A DNA stretch of 64,000 bases from Kitasatospora sp. MAP12-44 (GCF_029892095.1 NZ_JARZAE010000004.1:1612001-1676000); one strand, 5' to 3'. Shown: positions 16,925 through 25,627, numbered from the stretch's first letter. Translations and numbers: made by a program. Notes: generated by a model from the sequence alone, not told the origin.

Positions 16925-17629
16925 TCAGAGTTCGCTCAGGGTAAGGAAGTTGGCGATCAGGCGGCGGATCTGGCGGCGGTACTCGGGGTAGTGGCGGTCG
17001 GTGTCGGCGATGGCCCTCGCAAGGGCCTCGGGGGGTATCCGCTCCTCGGGGGTGGCTGCGGCGGCCAGCCACTGGTGGAGCAGGTGCTCGGACAGTTCAG
17101 GGTGGAACTGCACGCCGTAGCCGCGTCGGCCGACCCGGAACGCCTGCTCCCCCGCGCCGGGCTCCGCGTGCACCAGGGGCCGTGCGCCGGGCGGCAGGGT
17201 GAAGGAGTCCGCGTGCCACTGGAACATCCGCTGCTCGGGCGCGAGTCCGGCGAACAGCGGGTCGCTGCGGCCGTCCTCGGTCAGGGTGAGCGCCTGGAAG
17301 CCGAACTCCGTGCTGGTTCCCCGGGTGAGCTCGGCGCCCAGCGCGTGTGCCAGCAGCTGGCCGCCCAGGCAGATCCCCAGGCAGGGCCGCCCGGCGGCGA
17401 CCGCCTCGCGCAGCAGCGCCTTCTGCGGCGCGAGGTAGGGGTGCGCCGACTCGTCCGCGGCGTGCTGTCCGCCGCCCAGCACGATCACCGCGTCCCAGTC
17501 GGCCGCGTCCGGGAGTGGCCGCCGCCAGGCGCGCACCACCTCGTAGCGCACCCCGGACTCCTCCAGCACGGTGCCGATCTCACCCTCCGGCGCCGTGGGG
17601 CTGTTCTGAACGATCAGGATTCCCACCAC
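16925..17629 (-). CDS. Class I glutamine amidotransferase domain protein
   Basis: 234 residues from GTG 17629 (AAGGGG upstream). The triad is complete: nucleophile elbow GRPCLGICLGGQLLAHALG, and HPE in GYGVQFHPELSEH. The N-terminus (VVGILIVQNSPTAPEGEIG) and F-Q-W-H-A-D-S-F match the stand-alone GMP-synthase-like GATase group, which hydrolyses Gln or gamma-glutamyl compounds. It is followed 33 bp later by no partner synthetase; its downstream neighbour is the flavin oxidase and upstream neighbour the LysE exporter, all on the minus strand. A role in removing a gamma-glutamyl group or supplying ammonia to a locus product is possible but unproven. Confidence 0.88.
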   Translation of the reverse strand: MVGILIVQNSPTAPEGEIGTVLEESGVRYEVVRAWRRPLPDAADWDAVIVLGGGQHAADESAHPYLAPQKALLREAVAAGRPCLGICLGGQLLAHALGAELTRGTSTEFGFQALTLTEDGRSDPLFAGLAPEQRMFQWHADSFTLPPGARPLVHAEPGAGEQAFRVGRRGYGVQFHPELSEHLLHQWLAAAATPEERIPPEALARAIADTDRHYPEYRRQIRRLIANFLTLSEL

Positions 17630-17661
17630 AGTTACCCCTTCGAAGGAAGGACGCGAGGACG

Positions 17662-18285
17662 CTAGGTCCGCAGGTAGGAGATGAGCAGGCCCGCCGCGAC
17701 CGTCCACATCATGCAGCCGACGAGCACGTCCAGGACCCGCCAGGCGGCGGGCCGGCGGAAGACCGGGGCGAGCAGCGCGGCGCCGTAGGCGATGCCGAAG
17801 AACCAGAGTGTGGAGGCAGCCATCGCGCCGAGCGCGAACAACACCCGGGCGAAGCCCGCCTGATGGGCCCCGACGCTGCCGACCAGCACCACGGTGTCGA
17901 GGTAGACGTGCGGGTTGAGCAGGCTCAGCGCGAGTGCCGAGACGGCCGCCGCGCGGGCCGAGGAGCTCTGCCCGGTGCCCTGCACGTCGTCCAGGCTCTT
18001 GGCCCGGCCGGCCGAGCGGAACGCCCGCAGGCCGTAGTAGCCGAGGAAGAGCGCGCCGCCCCAGGTGGCCACCGCGGTGACCGTCCGGCTGGCCGCGATG
18101 GCCGAGCCCACTCCCGCGACGCCGACCGCGATCAGCGTGACGTCGCAGAGCGCGCTGACCGCCGCGACCGTGAAGACGTGCTTGCGCAGCAGCCCCTGCC
18201 GGATCACGAAGGCGTTCTGCGCCCCGATGGCGATGATCAGGCCGGCCCCCACGGCGAAGCCCTGCAGCACAGGTACGGCGCTCAC
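17662..18285 (-). CDS. LysE/ArgO-family amino acid exporter
   Basis: 207 residues from GTG 18285 with GGAGTGGAG just upstream. Six hydrophobic helices fit the LysE superfamily. The hallmark first helix GFAVGAGLIIAIGAQNAFVI and the paired motif SLLNPHVYLDTVVLVGSV (N-P-x-x-x-x-D) are both present. Family members export basic amino acids and analogues (lysine, arginine, canavanine). It leads a minus-strand run with the GATase and diverges from mtnB across 210 bp. In this context it may secrete a non-protein or guanidino amino acid made by the surrounding genes. Confidence 0.9.
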   Translation of the reverse strand: MSAVPVLQGFAVGAGLIIAIGAQNAFVIRQGLLRKHVFTVAAVSALCDVTLIAVGVAGVGSAIAASRTVTAVATWGGALFLGYYGLRAFRSAGRAKSLDDVQGTGQSSSARAAAVSALALSLLNPHVYLDTVVLVGSVGAHQAGFARVLFALGAMAASTLWFFGIAYGAALLAPVFRRPAAWRVLDVLVGCMMWTVAAGLLISYLRT

Positions 18286-18495
18286 GTCACTCCACTCCCC
18301 CTCGACTGGCGGACCGGCTGGCGGACCGGCGCTTCCCCCTTGATCAGACCGTACCGTCGGGCGATCGCCATTCCCGAGCCGCCCGGGTGACCGCCCTGGC
18401 CATGGCACCTAACGGCCAGTGCGGTGGGCCGCGTTGCCTGGTAGTTGTTCTTGAGGACTGGGCCCAACCACCGTGCCGGGCACGAATCTTGAGGA

Positions 18496-19134
18496 GTGGT
18501 CATCCTGTCTGCCGCCACCGCACCCCCGCAGCTGGTGTCGATGTCGCATGCCCTCTACGGCCGTGGGTGGATGGAGGGCACCTCGGGCAACCTCTCGGTG
18601 CTCGCGCCCGGCGACCGCGGCCGGGCGCTGATCACCGCGAGCGGCCGCGCCAAGCACGCGCTCACTGCCCGGGACATCGTCGCCGTCACGGTGGCCGACG
18701 GCCGGCCGGTGGATCCCGGCGGCCCGCGGCCGTCCGCCGAGACGGCCATCCACACCGCGCTGTACCGCTCGGTCAAGGACTGCGCGGCGGTGATCCACGC
18801 CCACTCGCCGCACGCCACCGCGCTGGCCTCGCTGGCGGGCCGGCGCGGCGAGGAGGCGCTGCGGCTGGCCGACTACGAGCTGATCAAGGGCCTGGACGTC
18901 GAGGACCCGCGCACGGTGGACATCCCGGTGTTCCCGAACTGGCCGGACGTCCCGCAGATCGGCTCCGATGTCGCGGCGTACGCCGGCCGCGCCGGGTGGC
19001 CCTTGCCGCCCGTCCTGCTGATCGCCCATCACGGCGCCACCGTGTGGGGGCCGGATCTGGAGACGGCGCGCAACCGGCTCGAATGCCTGGAGGCGCTGTG
19101 CCACCTGGTCCTGCTCACCCACCGACACCGCTGA
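18496..19134 (+). CDS. mtnB: Methylthioribulose-1-phosphate dehydratase
   Basis: 212 residues in the class II aldolase/adducin fold. Zinc ligands are visible in VIHAHSPHATALAS and LIAHHGATVWG; the catalytic region MEGTSGNLSV near the N-terminus and ALITASGRAKHALTARDIV complete the family pattern. It dehydrates methylthioribulose-1-P to the diketone substrate of MtnC. Start GTG 18496 sits inside GAGGAG, so the true start could be slightly downstream (GTG/ATG around 18537-18543), but residues before MSHALYG are not essential to the fold. It begins the plus-strand salvage series mtnB-mtnD-mtnC-mtnP. Its stop lies within the first of two tandem repeat arrays. Confidence 0.92.
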   Translation: MVILSAATAPPQLVSMSHALYGRGWMEGTSGNLSVLAPGDRGRALITASGRAKHALTARDIVAVTVADGRPVDPGGPRPSAETAIHTALYRSVKDCAAVIHAHSPHATALASLAGRRGEEALRLADYELIKGLDVEDPRTVDIPVFPNWPDVPQIGSDVAAYAGRAGWPLPPVLLIAHHGATVWGPDLETARNRLECLEALCHLVLLTHRHR

Positions 19135-19172
19135 TCCACCGACACCGCTGATCCACCGACACCGCTGATCCG
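19122..19172 (+). repeat. 17-bp tandem repeat, three copies
   Basis: CCGACACCGCTGATCCA is repeated three times (19122-19138, 19139-19155, 19156-19172, last base G). Each copy contains the CTGA of the mtnB stop, so the array seems to have grown by duplicating the gene end. Confidence 0.9.
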
Positions 19173-19176
19173 GCGC

Positions 19177-19228
19177 GCCGAGCCACGAGGCCGAGCCACG
19201 ACGCCGAGCCAAGACGCCGAGCCATGAG
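19177..19228 (+). repeat. 13-bp tandem repeat, four copies
   Basis: Four diverged copies of GCCGAGCCACGAC run directly on from the 17-bp array and end 12 bp before the mtnD start, so nearly the whole mtnB-mtnD gap is repeats. Confidence 0.85.
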
Positions 19229-19240
19229 AGGGACCACGCG

Positions 19241-19822
19241 ATGACGCTGCTGCGCACCATGCACGAGGAGCACCCGGAGTCGGCCGTGCTGCTCACCGAG
19301 GACCCCGCCGAGATCGGCGCAGCCCTGGCCGAGCACGGCATCCACTACGAGCGCTGGGACACCGCACGCGGCCTGCCGGCCGACGCGGGCGACGCCGAGG
19401 TGCTCGACGCGTACCGCACCGAGATCGCCAAGGTCGGCGCGGAGGGCGGCTACACGCTGATCGACGTCGCGCGGCTGCGCCCGGACCCCGCCGACCCGGG
19501 CTGGCCCGAGCGGGCGCGCGCCGCCCGGTCGAAGTTCCTGGAGGAGCACCGGCACGCCGAGGACGAGGTGCGCTTCTTCGCCGCCGGCCGCGGCTGCTTC
19601 TACCTGCACCTCGGCCCGCTGGTGCACGCGGTGGTCTGCGAGGCGGGCGACCTGCTGTCGGTCCCGGCCGGCACCGCCCACTGGTTCGATATGGGCGGCG
19701 AGCCGGAGTTCACGGCCGTACGGTTCTTCCAGAGCGCGGACGGCTGGGTCGGCGACTTCTGCGAGGTGTCGATCGCCTCGCGCTTCCCCACGCTGGACCG
19801 GATCCTGGCCGAGCGCCGATGA
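19241..19822 (+). CDS. mtnD: Acireductone dioxygenase
   Basis: 193 residues, ATG 19241 with GAGAGGG upstream. It is a cupin with the acireductone dioxygenase metal site: H103, H105 and E109 in EEHRHAEDEVRFF, and the second cupin motif around GPLVHAVVCEAGDLLSVPAGTAHWFD. It cleaves the acireductone 1,2-dihydroxy-5-methylthiopentene to formate and 2-oxo-4-methylthiobutyrate with iron, the last oxidative step before methionine; nickel forms give an off-pathway product. Its stop overlaps mtnC by 4 bp. Confidence 0.95.
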   Translation: MTLLRTMHEEHPESAVLLTEDPAEIGAALAEHGIHYERWDTARGLPADAGDAEVLDAYRTEIAKVGAEGGYTLIDVARLRPDPADPGWPERARAARSKFLEEHRHAEDEVRFFAAGRGCFYLHLGPLVHAVVCEAGDLLSVPAGTAHWFDMGGEPEFTAVRFFQSADGWVGDFCEVSIASRFPTLDRILAERR

Positions 19823-20514
19823 TCGGCCACGTCGTGCTGGACATCGAGGGCACCACCAGCTCGCTGTCCCACGTACGGGACGTCCTGTTCCCGTACGCGC
19901 GCCGGCGGTTGCGCGACTGGCTGGAGCTGCCGCTGCCCGACGTCGCGGCGGTGGTCGCCGAGGTGCGGGAGCGGACCGGGCGGCCCGCGGCCTCGCTCGA
20001 CGAGGTCCACCGGGTGCTGCTCGACTGGCTGGACCGGGACGTCAAGGCGCCGCCGCTGAAGACCCTGCAGGGGCTGATCTGGCAACAGGGCTACGCCGCC
20101 GGGGAGTTGAGCTCGCAGGTGTACGAGGACGTGCCGCCGGCGCTGCGGCGCTGGCGCGAGCAGGGTGCCGCGCTGCACGTCTACTCCTCCGGCTCGGTGC
20201 TCGCGCAGCGGGAGTGGTTCCGGCACACCGGCGCCGGCGACCTCCGCGAGCACTTCACCCAGCACTTCGACACCCGCTCCCCCGGCTCCAAGACCGAGCC
20301 CGGCTCCTACCGGGAGATCGCCGCCCGACTGGCCGCCGCGCCGGACGGGATCCTCTTCTGCTCCGACCACCAGGGCGAGTTGGACGCCGCCCGTGCGGCG
20401 GGCCTGCGCACCCTCGGGGTGCGGCGCCCGGACGGGTCCGCGACGCCGCTGGCGGGCCACCGGGTGGTCGGCGGCTTCGACGGCCTGGACCTGACCACTC
20501 TGGAGGCGCAGTGA
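19819..20514 (+). CDS. mtnC: Acireductone synthase (enolase-phosphatase E1)
   Basis: 231 residues of the HAD superfamily. Motif I HVVLDIEGTTSSLSHVRDVL has the D-x-E-G-T-T typical of MtnC; the sugar-phosphate stage includes VYSSGSVLAQREWF, and motif III/IV is GSKTEPGSYREIA ... ILFCSDHQGELDAA. It enolises and dephosphorylates diketo-methylthiopentyl-1-phosphate to the acireductone used by MtnD. It overlaps mtnD (ATGA) and the phosphorylase gene (GTGA) by 4 bp each, so the three are co-translated. Confidence 0.95.
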   Translation: MIGHVVLDIEGTTSSLSHVRDVLFPYARRRLRDWLELPLPDVAAVVAEVRERTGRPAASLDEVHRVLLDWLDRDVKAPPLKTLQGLIWQQGYAAGELSSQVYEDVPPALRRWREQGAALHVYSSGSVLAQREWFRHTGAGDLREHFTQHFDTRSPGSKTEPGSYREIAARLAAAPDGILFCSDHQGELDAARAAGLRTLGVRRPDGSATPLAGHRVVGGFDGLDLTTLEAQ

Positions 20515-21347
20515 CGACCGGAAGCGCAAGCGCAAGCACAAGCGCAAGCAGCCCCGAGATCGGCGTGATCGGCGGCAGCGGCCTCTACTCCCTGCTGCCG
20601 GACGCCCGCGAGGTGGCGGTGCGGACCCCGTACGGCGACCCGTCGGGCCCGCTGATGGTGACCGAGGTGGGCGGGCGCGGCGTCGCCTTCCTGCCGCGGC
20701 ACGGCCGGGACCACGAGTTCCCGCCGCACCGGATCAACTACCGCGCCAACCTGTGGGCGCTGCGCTCGCTGGGTGTGCGCCAGGTGCTGGCCCCCTGCGC
20801 GGTCGGCTCGCTGCGCCCGGACTACGGGCCGGGCACGCTGGTGATCCCCGACCAGCTGGTGGACCGCACCTCGGGCCGGGTGCAGACGTACTTCGACCAG
20901 GGCGCGGTGCACGTCCCGTTCGCCGACCCGTACTGCGCGGCGGGTCGCGAGACGGTGCTCAAGACGGCCGCGGAGAGCGGGGTGAGCTCGGTGGTCGGGC
21001 GCGGCGCGATGGTCGTCATCGAGGGCCCGCGCTTCTCCACCCGGGCGGAGTCGCGCTGGTACGCGCGCAACGACTGGCCGATCGTCAATATGACCGGCCT
21101 GCCGGAGGCGGCGCTGGCCCGCGAACTCGCCCTCTGCTACACCTCGATCGCCCTGGTCACCGACCTCGACGCGGGCGCGGAGGCCGGCGCGGGCGTCACC
21201 CAGGCGGACGTGTTCGAGGCCTTCGCCCGCAACATGGAGCGGCTGCGCCACCTGCTGCTCGCCGTGATCCCGCGCCTGCCCGCCGAGCGCGACTGCGCCT
21301 GCAGCCGTGCCCACGACGGCCTGACGCTGCCCTTCCCGCTGCCCTGA
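20511..21347 (+). CDS. mtnP: S-methyl-5'-thioadenosine phosphorylase
   Basis: 278 residues. An N-terminal Ser/Ala/Thr tail encoded by hexamer repeats precedes a full PNP/MTAP fold: IGVIGGSGLYSLLPDAREV, FLPRHGRDHEFPPHRINYRANLWAL, AVGSLRPDYGPGTLVIPDQL, IEGPRFSTRAES, and NMTGLPEAALARELALCY. TDLDAG keeps both Asp residues that contact the purine 6-amino group in MTAP. It splits MTA to adenine and methylthioribose-1-P, the substrates of the Apt and MtnA halves of the fusion at 9951. A methylthioinosine phosphorylase is the alternative, but the linked Apt favours adenine. An ACCC simple repeat (21352-21370) follows its stop. Confidence 0.92.
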   Translation: MTTGSASASTSASSPEIGVIGGSGLYSLLPDAREVAVRTPYGDPSGPLMVTEVGGRGVAFLPRHGRDHEFPPHRINYRANLWALRSLGVRQVLAPCAVGSLRPDYGPGTLVIPDQLVDRTSGRVQTYFDQGAVHVPFADPYCAAGRETVLKTAAESGVSSVVGRGAMVVIEGPRFSTRAESRWYARNDWPIVNMTGLPEAALARELALCYTSIALVTDLDAGAEAGAGVTQADVFEAFARNMERLRHLLLAVIPRLPAERDCACSRAHDGLTLPFPLP

Positions 21348-21390
21348 CCACCCACCCACCCACCCACCCAACACCGTGAGGAAGTTGCCG

Positions 21391-22437
21391 ATGTCCCTGG
21401 TCGACGTGCACAACGAGTGGGATCCGCTGGAGGAGATGATCGTCGGTGTGGCGGACGGCGCACGCGTGCCCTCCCCCGACCGCGGCCTCTTCGCGCTCGA
21501 CTACAGCGAGCACCACGACACCCAGGAGCAGATCCCCACCGGCCCGTACCGCAGGCAGGTGGTCGAGCAGGCCACCGAGGACCTGCAGGCCTTCGTCGAA
21601 CTGCTCCAGGGCGAGGGCGTCGTGGTGCGCCGGCCCGCCGTCACGGACCACGCGGCCCGCTTCGCCACCCCCGACTGGTCGGCCGACGGCGAGTACAACT
21701 ACTGCCCGCGCGACGTGCTGCTGCCGGTGGGGCAGACCGTCATCGAGACCCCGATGGTGCTGCGGACCCGCTACTTCGAGCCGCTCGCCTACAAGGACAT
21801 CCTGCTGGAGTACTTCAGAAGCGGTGCCCGCTGGATCTCGGCGCCCAAGCCCCGGCTGCTGGACGACACCTACCGAGTCCGCCCCGCCTCGGGCCTGGCG
21901 CTGGCCGACCTGGAGCCGGTCTTCGACGCGGCCAACGTGCTGCGGGTCGGCCGGGACATCGTCTACCTGGTCTCCTGCAGCGGCAACGAGTCGGGCGGCC
22001 GGTGGCTGCAGCAGGTGCTCGGCGACGACTACCGGGTGCACTTCGTCCGCGACGCCTACCAGGGGACGCATATCGACACCACCATCACGGTGCTGCGGCC
22101 CGGCCTGGTGCTGCTCAACCCCGAGCGGATCGCGGTGGCGCAGATCCCGGCCTGCTTCAAGAACTGGGACGTCATCTGGTGTCCCGAGATGGGCGACACC
22201 GGCTATGTCGGGCCCTATCCGCGCGCCTCGATCTGGCAGGGGATGAACCTGGTGATGGTCCGGCCCGACCTCGCGGTCGTCAACGACCAGCAGGGGCCGC
22301 TGATCCGCGAGATCGAGAAGTACGGCATCGAGGTCGCACCGCTGCGGATGCGCCAGGCCCGCACGCTGAGTGGCGGCTTCCACTGCGTCTCGCTCGACAT
22401 CCGCCGGCGCGGCTCGCTGGAGGACTACTCCTCCTGA
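21391..22437 (+). CDS. Amidinotransferase (glycine/arginine amidinotransferase family)
   Basis: 348 residues. I choose ATG 21391 because GAGGAAG (21378-21384) would be its Shine-Dalgarno site and would lie inside the longer GTG frame from 21376. The catalytic triad of the family is present: Asp in PVFDAANVLRVG, His in YQGTHIDTTI, and Cys in LSGGFHCVSLD. MGDTGYVGPYPRASIWQGMN is another conserved block. These enzymes transfer the amidino group of arginine to an amine, giving a guanidine. It ends the plus-strand salvage operon, after which a terminator follows. Together with the N-oxygenase it implies a guanidino or N-oxidised amine product. Confidence 0.92.
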   Translation: MSLVDVHNEWDPLEEMIVGVADGARVPSPDRGLFALDYSEHHDTQEQIPTGPYRRQVVEQATEDLQAFVELLQGEGVVVRRPAVTDHAARFATPDWSADGEYNYCPRDVLLPVGQTVIETPMVLRTRYFEPLAYKDILLEYFRSGARWISAPKPRLLDDTYRVRPASGLALADLEPVFDAANVLRVGRDIVYLVSCSGNESGGRWLQQVLGDDYRVHFVRDAYQGTHIDTTITVLRPGLVLLNPERIAVAQIPACFKNWDVIWCPEMGDTGYVGPYPRASIWQGMNLVMVRPDLAVVNDQQGPLIREIEKYGIEVAPLRMRQARTLSGGFHCVSLDIRRRGSLEDYSS

Positions 22438-22444
22438 GCGAGCA

Positions 22445-22466
22445 GGGCCGGCCGGCAGGCCGGCCC
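22445..22466 (+). terminator. Terminator of the salvage/amidinotransferase operon
   Basis: GGGCCGGCC (22445-22453) and GGCCGGCCC (22458-22466) form a 9-bp stem with a GGCA loop, 8 bp after the amidinotransferase stop. Confidence 0.75.
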
Positions 22467-22623
22467 AACTCGTCGTTTACCGGCCGGAAACACATCTCCT
22501 CCACGAACAGTCGCCGATTTCTGAGGAAACGTCACCATCAGCTTTATTAAAGGTATTTAATGTTCGGCGGGACCAGTCTTGGTCCGGGGGTGAGACGTCG
22601 GCCGATGGCCGATGGGGGGAACG

Positions 22624-23862
22624 ATGCCGGTTTCTGTGTTCATGATCGTCGTGTCCGGAACACTCTTCTGGATGGCGGCACTCACCCTCTGGTGGATGCT
22701 GCACGCCTGGCGGACCCCGGAGACGCTGGCCGCCACCAGCTTCGCGGTCGCCGACGGGGTCTGCGGCCTGGGGTTCTCCTTACTGGTGCCTGCTCGCCAT
22801 GAGCAGGCCGTCCTTGAGCACACGGTCAACCGGCTGCTGGAGTCCAGCCACACCGAGTACGAGATCCTCGTCATCGTCGGTCACGACGACCCGCTGACGG
22901 CCGCGGTCGCGGCCGAGTTGGCCCAGCGCCGACCGGACCGGGTGCGGGTGGTCACGGACACCCACGAGGTCAAGAACAAGCCAAAAGCGCTGAACACCGC
23001 GCTACCGCGCTGCCGGGGCGAGGTGGTGGGCGTCTTCGACGCCGAGGACCAGGTCCACCCCGAGCTGCTCGCCCACGTCGACCACGCCTTCCGGGCCAGC
23101 GGCGCCGCCGTGGTGCAGGGCGGCGTGCAGCTGATCAACTTCCACTCCAGCTGGTACAGCCTGCGCAACTGCCTGGAGTACTTCTTCTGGTTCCGCAGCC
23201 GGCTGCACCTGCACGCGAGCAAGGGCTTCATCCCGCTCGGCGGCAACACCGTCTTCGTCCGCACCGAGGTGCTGCGCGCGGCCGGCGGCTGGGACCAGGA
23301 CTGCCTGGCCGAGGACTGCGACCTGGGCGTTCGGCTCTCCAGCAGCGGCGCCAAGGTGGTGGTCGCCTACGACGCGGCGATGGTGACCCGGGAGGAGACC
23401 CCCGACACCCTGTACAGCCTGCTCAAGCAGCGCACCCGCTGGAACCAGGGGTTCCTGCAGGTCTACCGCAAGAAGGAGTGGAAGCGGCTGCCCTCGCTGC
23501 GCCAGCGGATGCTCGCCCGGTGGACCCTCACCACACCGTTCCTGCAGGCCTTCTCCGGTGTGGTGATCCCGATTGACCTCGCCCTCGCCCTGACCGTGAA
23601 GCTGCCGGTCTCGGTCGCGCTGCTCTCCTTCCTGCCCGCCGTCCCCGCGCTCGCCACCTTCGCCTTCGAGGCCGTCGCCCTGCACGACTTCGGCGTGCAG
23701 TACGACCTGCCGGTGCGGCCCGTGCACTACCTCAAGCTGATCGCCGGCGGCCCGCTCTACCAGGTGGTCCTGGCCGGGGCCGCCCTGCGCGCGGTCTGGC
23801 GCGAACACCGGGGCAACAGCGCCTGGGAGCTGACCAGACACGTCGGCGCACACCTGGGCTGA
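22624..23862 (+). CDS. Processive family 2 glycosyltransferase (membrane)
   Basis: 412 residues from ATG 22624 with GGGGGGAA upstream. A transmembrane helix occupies about residues 5-25. The GT-A domain has VFDAEDQVHPELLAH (D-x-D), AEDCDLGVRL (catalytic acid) and KQRTRWNQGFLQ (the Q-x-x-R-W of processive enzymes such as hyaluronan, chitin and cellulose synthases). Two or three hydrophobic helices follow from about residue 300. One Leu codon is TTA (22780-22782), implying bldA dependence. It is followed by a GT39 gene and a secreted copper oxidase, an arrangement that recalls CslA-GlxA glycan systems of Streptomyces hyphal tips, although this is not a cslA orthologue by its size. Confidence 0.88.
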   Translation: MPVSVFMIVVSGTLFWMAALTLWWMLHAWRTPETLAATSFAVADGVCGLGFSLLVPARHEQAVLEHTVNRLLESSHTEYEILVIVGHDDPLTAAVAAELAQRRPDRVRVVTDTHEVKNKPKALNTALPRCRGEVVGVFDAEDQVHPELLAHVDHAFRASGAAVVQGGVQLINFHSSWYSLRNCLEYFFWFRSRLHLHASKGFIPLGGNTVFVRTEVLRAAGGWDQDCLAEDCDLGVRLSSSGAKVVVAYDAAMVTREETPDTLYSLLKQRTRWNQGFLQVYRKKEWKRLPSLRQRMLARWTLTTPFLQAFSGVVIPIDLALALTVKLPVSVALLSFLPAVPALATFAFEAVALHDFGVQYDLPVRPVHYLKLIAGGPLYQVVLAGAALRAVWREHRGNSAWELTRHVGAHLG

Positions 23863-24025
23863 CCGCCTGACGGTCCGATGGCCTGGCGGTCCATGCCAGA
23901 CCCGGAATCCGCCGAGCATCGATCGCGCACGCTCCATTGTGGCCGAAAACGGTAGTCCGTAGCCGTCCGGTCCGATTTTCGACGCCTGCCGCCAGTGGGC
24001 CACCCCGGAAAGGGAAACCGCCGCC

Positions 24026-25627
24026 TTGACCGCGCTCCTGGACACCTCCCAACCGCCGCACGCCACCGCGAAAGCCCGGCCGGCGCAGCAGAAGCGCCCG
24101 GTCGGCCGGCTGCGCCGACTGGCCCGCCCGGACACCTGGACCGCCGTCGGCGCCACCGCGGCCGTCCTCGCCGTCCAGTGGTGGAACATCTCCGGCTTCC
24201 CCGGTGTCAGCGACGACGAGGGCACCTACCTGGCCCAGGCCTGGGCCGTCCAGCACCACCACGGGCTGGCGCCCTACACCTACTGGTACGACCACCCGCC
24301 GCTGGGCTGGGTGCAGTTGGCGGTGCTCTCCTGGCTGCCCGGGCTGTTCGCCTCGCCCGACCACCTGTTCACCGCCGAGCTGCGGGTCGCGATGATCCCG
24401 GTCACCGCCGCGAGCGCACTGCTGCTGTACCTGGTGGCCCGCCGGCTCGGCCTGCCGCGCTGGGCCGGTGCGCTCGCCGTGCTGCTCTTCGGGCTCTCCC
24501 CGCTCTCGGTCGGCCTGCAGCGCGAGCTCTTCCTCGACAACTTCGCCGTGCTCTGGATACTCGCGGCCTTTGCTCTGGCCACCTCGCCGCGCAAGCACCT
24601 GTGGCACCACGTCACGGCCGGCGGCTGCGCCGGGGTGGCGGTGCTCTCCAAGGAGACCATCGCGGTGGTGCTGCCCGCGCTGGTCCTGCTGCTCTGGCAG
24701 CACAGCGGGCGCAGCACGCGGAAGTTCTCGCTGGTCGGCTTCGGCAGCGCGCTGGCCCTGCTCGTCCTCGGCTACCCGCTGTACGCGCTGCTCAAGGGCG
24801 AACTGCTGCCCGGCCCGGGCCATGTGTCGCTGCTCGGCGGGGTGCTCTTCCAGCTCCAACGGGTCGGCTCGGGTTCGGTGCTGACGCCCGGTTCGGGCTC
24901 CCGCCAGGTGCTGGACTCCTGGCTCTACTACGACCGAATACTGATCTTCGGCGGCATCGGCGCCGCCCTGGCGGTGGTGGGCTCGCGCCGGCTGCGCGCG
25001 CCCGCGCTGGCCGTCCTGCTGCTGGTCGCGGTGGTGCTGCGGCCGGGCGCGGGCTACCTCCCGGCGATGTACGTGATCCAGGCGCTGCCCTTCCTCGCGC
25101 TGAGCCTGGCGGGCGCCGCGCACCTGTTCGCCCGCCAGGTGCTGCGCGCCGTCCCCCGGCTGGGGCTGCGCCCGCTGCGCTGGGCCGTCCTCGCGCTGGC
25201 CGCCGTCCTCGCGGCCGGCTGGACGGTGCCGCGCTGGTACGCCGGGGACCGCACCGCGCTGACCGTCGACGCCAACGCGCCGTACGACGCCTGTGCCCGC
25301 TGGATCCGCGCGAACCTCCCCGACCCGGCGCACACCCGGATCACCGTCGACGACGCGCTCTGGCTCGACCTGGTGCGCGACGGCTTCCGCCCGGGCACCG
25401 GGGTGATCTGGTTCTACAAGGTCGACCTCGACCCGGCCGTCGCCGCCACCCTGCCGCAGGGCTGGCGCAGCCTGGACTACATCGTCTCGACCCCCACCCT
25501 GCGCCAGGATCCCAGCGCCCTGCCCACCGTGCGCGCGGCCCTCGCCCACTCCACCACCGTCGCCTCCTTCGGCAGCACGGCGGCGGACCGGATCGAGGTC
25601 CGCCGCATCGACCACACCATCAACTGA
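24026..25627 (+). CDS. GT39-family membrane glycosyltransferase (ArnT/PMT-like)
   Basis: 533 residues from TTG 24026 with GGAAAGGGA upstream. After a basic N-terminus, about 11-12 hydrophobic helices follow. The extracytoplasmic loop after helix 1 carries GVSDDEGTYLAQAWAVQ, the Asp-Glu motif of GT39/GT-C enzymes using polyprenyl-phosphate sugars, with YWYDHPPLGWVQLA as the second loop signature. The C-terminal soluble domain (about 415-533) has no clear family. It should transfer a lipid-linked sugar to a glycan or protein outside the membrane. It lies between the GT2 gene and the secreted copper oxidase, and its stop is 20 bp from the oxidase start. Confidence 0.88.
   Translation: MTALLDTSQPPHATAKARPAQQKRPVGRLRRLARPDTWTAVGATAAVLAVQWWNISGFPGVSDDEGTYLAQAWAVQHHHGLAPYTYWYDHPPLGWVQLAVLSWLPGLFASPDHLFTAELRVAMIPVTAASALLLYLVARRLGLPRWAGALAVLLFGLSPLSVGLQRELFLDNFAVLWILAAFALATSPRKHLWHHVTAGGCAGVAVLSKETIAVVLPALVLLLWQHSGRSTRKFSLVGFGSALALLVLGYPLYALLKGELLPGPGHVSLLGGVLFQLQRVGSGSVLTPGSGSRQVLDSWLYYDRILIFGGIGAALAVVGSRRLRAPALAVLLLVAVVLRPGAGYLPAMYVIQALPFLALSLAGAAHLFARQVLRAVPRLGLRPLRWAVLALAAVLAAGWTVPRWYAGDRTALTVDANAPYDACARWIRANLPDPAHTRITVDDALWLDLVRDGFRPGTGVIWFYKVDLDPAVAATLPQGWRSLDYIVSTPTLRQDPSALPTVRAALAHSTTVASFGSTAADRIEVRRIDHTIN

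Noticed and set aside
18286..18495. SAM riboswitch before mtnB
   Set aside because: No conserved SAM-I/II/IV core or terminator/anti-terminator pair could be traced in the 210-bp gap or before mtnA-apt.
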